Of a DNA stretch of 64,000 nucleotides, positions 61,444 to 64,000 are shown in pieces (position 1 is the stretch's first letter; each line of letters opens with the position of its first letter). A program made the translations under genes and the position numbers. The notes under the pieces are model-generated. The model did not search any database and had not been told where the DNA came from. It saw only the letters and a list, made by a program, of their open reading frames with translations. The DNA is taken from the NCBI GenBank assembly GCA_033283165.1, contig JAWMQL010000002.1, forward strand, positions 310,001 through 374,000. The letters are read 5' to 3'. Origin of the DNA: JAWMQL01 sp033283165 (lineage in GTDB: Bacteria; Pseudomonadota; Gammaproteobacteria; Pseudomonadales; Halieaceae).

Positions 61444-62517
61444 ATGGCTTACAGGGTAATCGTCTGGGGAACGGGCAACGTCGGCCGCCCCGCCATACGC
61501 GCGGTATTGTCGCACCGGGAGCTGGAACTGGCCGGCGTGGTGGTGGCCAACCCGGACAAGGTGGGCCGGGATGCCGGGGAAATCGCCGGCGTCGGGCCCT
61601 GCGGGGTGATCGCCACCGACAACTGGCGGGAACTGCTGGATAAAAGCCCCGATGCCGTGGTGTATACCGCCACTGCGGACACCCGCCCGGAGCAGGCCTT
61701 TGCGGACCTGCATGCCTGCCTGCAAGCTGGCGCCAATGTCGCCTCCAGCGCCTTTTACGCCCTGCTCCACCCGGGCAGCTCGCCGCCGGAATTGCTCGAG
61801 CGGATCGATGCGGCCTGTGCCGACAGCGGCGCCTCGGTGTTCATCTCCGGGATCGATCCCGGCTGGGTCATGGATTACCTGCCCCTGGTGTGCAGTGGAA
61901 CCTCCTCCGCGATCACCGAAATCCGCTGCCGCGAGATTTTCAACTACGCCCTGTACGACCAGCCCCAGGTGGTCCGGGAGGTGATCGGCTTCGGCGGCCC
62001 CATGGAGGACCTGCCCCTGATGCTGCACGACTTCGCCATCGAAATGGTGTGGGCGCCCATGCTCAGGATTCTCGGTGAGGGGCTGGGCCGGCCGGTCGAG
62101 CGGGTCGCGGTAGAGGTCGAGCGGCTGCCATTGGAACAGACGGTCGCGGTGCCCGGGATGGGGACCTTCGACGCGGGTACCCAGGGCGCGTTCCGGTTCG
62201 AGGTGCAGGGATTTCACGGTGACCACAAGCTGTATGTGCTGGAGCACGTGACCCGCATCGACGACCGCTGCGCACCCCACTGGCCCTATCCCCCCGAGGG
62301 CGGCGGCTGCCACCAGGTTATCATCCGCGGCCAACCGGACCTGCACATCACCGTGCACGGTGCCGACCCGGTGGAACCAGGGCCCGCCGGCGGTGGCAAC
62401 AGCTCGGCCGCCTGCTGGCTGGTGAATGCCCTGCCGGGGCTGTGCGCCGCGGCACCCGGGGTCAGGACCGTGCTGGACCTGCCCCGCATCACCGGCGCGG
62501 AACAACTGGCCTGTTGA
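61444..62517 (+). CDS. DapB-like NAD(P)-dependent reductase (amine dehydrogenase / dihydrodipicolinate reductase family)
   Basis: A 357-residue oxidoreductase with N-terminal Rossmann fold (RVIVWGTGNVGRPAIRAVLS) and the central block SGIDPGWVMDYLPLVCSGT typical of DapB-related proteins. Real DapB is about 270 residues, so this is a paralogous group that includes diaminopentanoate-type dehydrogenases. Substrate unknown. GGGGAAC precedes the ATG. It stands alone, convergent with queC. Confidence 0.82.
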   Translation: MAYRVIVWGTGNVGRPAIRAVLSHRELELAGVVVANPDKVGRDAGEIAGVGPCGVIATDNWRELLDKSPDAVVYTATADTRPEQAFADLHACLQAGANVASSAFYALLHPGSSPPELLERIDAACADSGASVFISGIDPGWVMDYLPLVCSGTSSAITEIRCREIFNYALYDQPQVVREVIGFGGPMEDLPLMLHDFAIEMVWAPMLRILGEGLGRPVERVAVEVERLPLEQTVAVPGMGTFDAGTQGAFRFEVQGFHGDHKLYVLEHVTRIDDRCAPHWPYPPEGGGCHQVIIRGQPDLHITVHGADPVEPGPAGGGNSSAACWLVNALPGLCAAAPGVRTVLDLPRITGAEQLAC

Positions 62518-62527
62518 GGCGGGTCGC

Positions 62528-63205
62528 TCAGGCGTAACGGGTGGGGTCTGCGATCCCGGCTTCCTCGAAACCGGCCCGGCGCAGGCGGCAGGAATCGCAG
62601 GCACCGCAGGCCAGGCCGTCATCGGTAGCCTGGTAACAGGATACGGTCAGGCTGTAATCCACCCCCAGCGCCAGCCCGGCGCGGATGATCTCCCCCTTGC
62701 CGAGGTCCATCAGCGGGGTGTGGATATTGATCTTCTGGCCCTCCACACCCGCCCGGGTGGCCACGTTGGCCAGCTGCTCGAAGGCCGCGATAAAGGCCGG
62801 ACGGCAGTCGGGGTATCCCGAGTAATCCACGGCGTTGACCCCGATGAAGATGTCGTTGGCGCCCAGCACTTCGGCCCAGCCCAGGGCGATGGCCAGGAAG
62901 ACCGTGTTGCGGGCAGGCACGTAGGTTACCGGGATACCCTCGGTTTCCTCCACCGGCACGTCGATGGCAATGTCGGTGAGGGCGGAGCCGCCGATGCTGT
63001 CGAGGTTCAGGTGCACGACCTTGTGTTCCACGTCCCCCAGCGCCGCGGACACGCGCGCGGCCGCATACAGCTCGGAGCGGTGGCGCTGGCCGTAGTCAAA
63101 ACTCAGGGTGTAACAGTCGTAGCCCTGGTTGCGGGCCATCGCCAGCACCGTGGTGGAGTCGAGGCCGCCGCTGACCAGGATGACGGCTCTGGGCTTTCCG
63201 CTCAT
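62528..63205 (-). CDS. queC: 7-cyano-7-deazaguanine synthase QueC
   Basis: A 225-residue enzyme making preQ0 in queuosine biosynthesis. It has the PP-loop VILVSGGLDSTT, the central SFDYGQRH and VPARNTVFLAIALGWAE, and the zinc cysteines in SCYQ and CGACDSCRLRR. The start is MSGKPRAV at 63205, 4 bases after the queE stop. Confidence 0.96.
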   Translation of the reverse strand: MSGKPRAVILVSGGLDSTTVLAMARNQGYDCYTLSFDYGQRHRSELYAAARVSAALGDVEHKVVHLNLDSIGGSALTDIAIDVPVEETEGIPVTYVPARNTVFLAIALGWAEVLGANDIFIGVNAVDYSGYPDCRPAFIAAFEQLANVATRAGVEGQKINIHTPLMDLGKGEIIRAGLALGVDYSLTVSCYQATDDGLACGACDSCRLRRAGFEEAGIADPTRYA

Positions 63206-63209
63206 GCGC

Positions 63210-63902
63210 TCAGTGCCCCGGCTCGTCCTGCCACAGCAGCTTGTGCAGTTGCAGTTGCAGGCGCACGGGCAGGTTATCGGCCAGGATCCATTCCGCCAGC
63301 TCCCTGGCGTCCTGCTGCCCGTGGCTGGGAGAGAACAGCACATCCTGCACCCGCTCCGCCAACGTGTATTCGTCCAGCTTGAAACGGGCCCAGTCGTAAT
63401 CGGCCCGGTCGCAGATCACGAATTTCACCTGGTCGGCGGGCTTCAGCAGGGGAATATTGCCGTAGTCATTGCGCCCCAGTTCGCCGGAAGCGGGGGTTTT
63501 CAGGTCCAGCACCACCACCACGCGCTCGTCCACACCGGCCAGGGGCATGGCGCCGCCGGTCTCCAGGCTCACCTCGTAACCGGCATCGCACAGCTCGCGC
63601 AGCAGGGGCAGGCAGTTGGGCTGCGCCAGGGGCTCGCCACCGGTCACCGTTACCAGCCGCGGTCGATGATCCGCCACCTCGGTCAGGACATCGTCGATAG
63701 TGCGCATCTCGCCCCCGGAGAAGGCGTACTCGGTATCACAGTAGACACAGCGCAGGGGACAGCCGGTGAGCCGCACGAACACGGTGGGCAGGCCCACCGT
63801 GCGCGCCTCGCCCTGCAGGGAGTAGAAAATTTCCGTGATACGCAGCGCCGGCGCCGCGCTGGCGGGCGCCGGGTCCGGGCTGTTGGTGTGAGTGCTGGCC
63901 AT
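63210..63902 (-). CDS. queE: 7-carboxy-7-deazaguanine synthase QueE
   Basis: A 230-residue radical-SAM enzyme. It starts ITEIFYSLQGEARTVGLPTV, has the cluster motif GCPLRCVYCDTEYA (C48, C52, C55) and the SAM-binding VTVTGGEPLAQ. It makes carboxydeazaguanine, the QueC substrate. queE-queC is a classical pair. The ATG at 63902 has a proline/alanine-rich leader, so a later start is possible. Confidence 0.95.
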   Translation of the reverse strand: MASTHTNSPDPAPASAAPALRITEIFYSLQGEARTVGLPTVFVRLTGCPLRCVYCDTEYAFSGGEMRTIDDVLTEVADHRPRLVTVTGGEPLAQPNCLPLLRELCDAGYEVSLETGGAMPLAGVDERVVVVLDLKTPASGELGRNDYGNIPLLKPADQVKFVICDRADYDWARFKLDEYTLAERVQDVLFSPSHGQQDARELAEWILADNLPVRLQLQLHKLLWQDEPGH

Positions 63903-63918
63903 GGCGACAGGACCGCGA

Positions 63919-64000
63919 TCAGAAGTTCTCGGCCAGGAATTCCTTTGCCAGTTTGACCGCGGAATGGTTGCTGGAGCCGTACTCCCTGATCAGCCGGTCC
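63919..64000 (-). CDS. C-terminal end of an upstream protein, possibly CpoB/YbgF (partial)
   Basis: The minus strand entering from the right edge is open to TGA at 63919-63921 and ends SAVKLAKEFLAENF. Position directly before queE, and a helical TPR-like tail (LIREYGSSNHSAV), suggest the end of CpoB (YbgF), which often precedes queE in gammaproteobacteria. Only about 26 residues are visible. Confidence 0.4.
   Translation of the reverse strand, partial: DRLIREYGSSNHSAVKLAKEFLAENF

Noticed and set aside
1..64000. CRISPR arrays, rRNA genes, intact insertion sequences or prophage genes
   Set aside because: No regularly spaced repeats, rRNA segments, transposase motifs or phage structural genes were seen.

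Overview
The window is high-GC, densely coded DNA from what is most likely a marine gammaproteobacterium of the Halieaceae (OM60/NOR5) type. This rests on gene content and protein resemblance, not on any search: an Mrp-type Na+/H+ antiporter operon, a queE-queC pair, an Fe-S photolyase operon, TonB-dependent receptors, PQQ dehydrogenase, P450 and many lipoproteins. One tRNA (Lys, TTT) is present. I saw no rRNA, CRISPR array, intact transposase or phage module.

Left part (0-11 kb). A four-part signalling protein (RyR domain, TPR-like helices, SLOG-like Rossmann region, class III nucleotide cyclase) overlaps the gene of an HD phosphohydrolase. Next come three DsrE-family genes in an operon, a LysR regulator facing a broken DUF2938 gene, and a PAP2 phosphatase followed by the remnant of its usual glycosyltransferase partner. 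A photolyase-SDR-DUF3429 operon with overlapping starts has a DsbA/HCCA-isomerase-like pseudogene at its 3' end. Three genes between 4.3 and 8 kb are thus damaged by internal deletions or frameshifts.

Middle (11-34 kb). A Na/Pi-type transporter and a large lipoprotein precede a nine-gene Mrp-like operon. That operon is headed by a Rap1a/Tai-like secreted protein and carries three NuoL/M/N-like subunits but no MrpA. A ClsC-like lipoprotein phospholipase follows. Then a TetR regulator diverges from a TonB receptor, PQQ dehydrogenase, amidohydrolase and metallo-beta-lactamase-fold operon, which reads as an uptake and oxidation pathway for an unknown organic substrate.

Right part (34-64 kb). SppA, a PKD lipoprotein, P450 plus ferredoxin, envelope proteins (ankyrin/DUF3592, SLT-SPOR transglycosylase), a permease, and a Kelch lipoprotein gene interrupted by one in-frame stop. 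From 49.9 to 59.5 kb lies a two-armed catabolic locus. One arm has a DapA-family enzyme and a three-subunit flavoprotein dehydrogenase; the other has a TonB receptor, an NRAMP-fold transporter without metal motifs, a VOC protein and a RidA protein. A LysR regulator sits between them, and the same operator-like sequence lies in front of both arms. A nonsense-mutated GH3 glucosidase fragment and tRNA-Lys follow, then an esterase, a DapB-like reductase, queC and queE.

The most interesting items are the RyR-SLOG-cyclase/HD pair, the catabolic regulon with its shared operator and unusual NRAMP-like transporter, the shared lipoprotein modules, and the cleanly interrupted Kelch gene.
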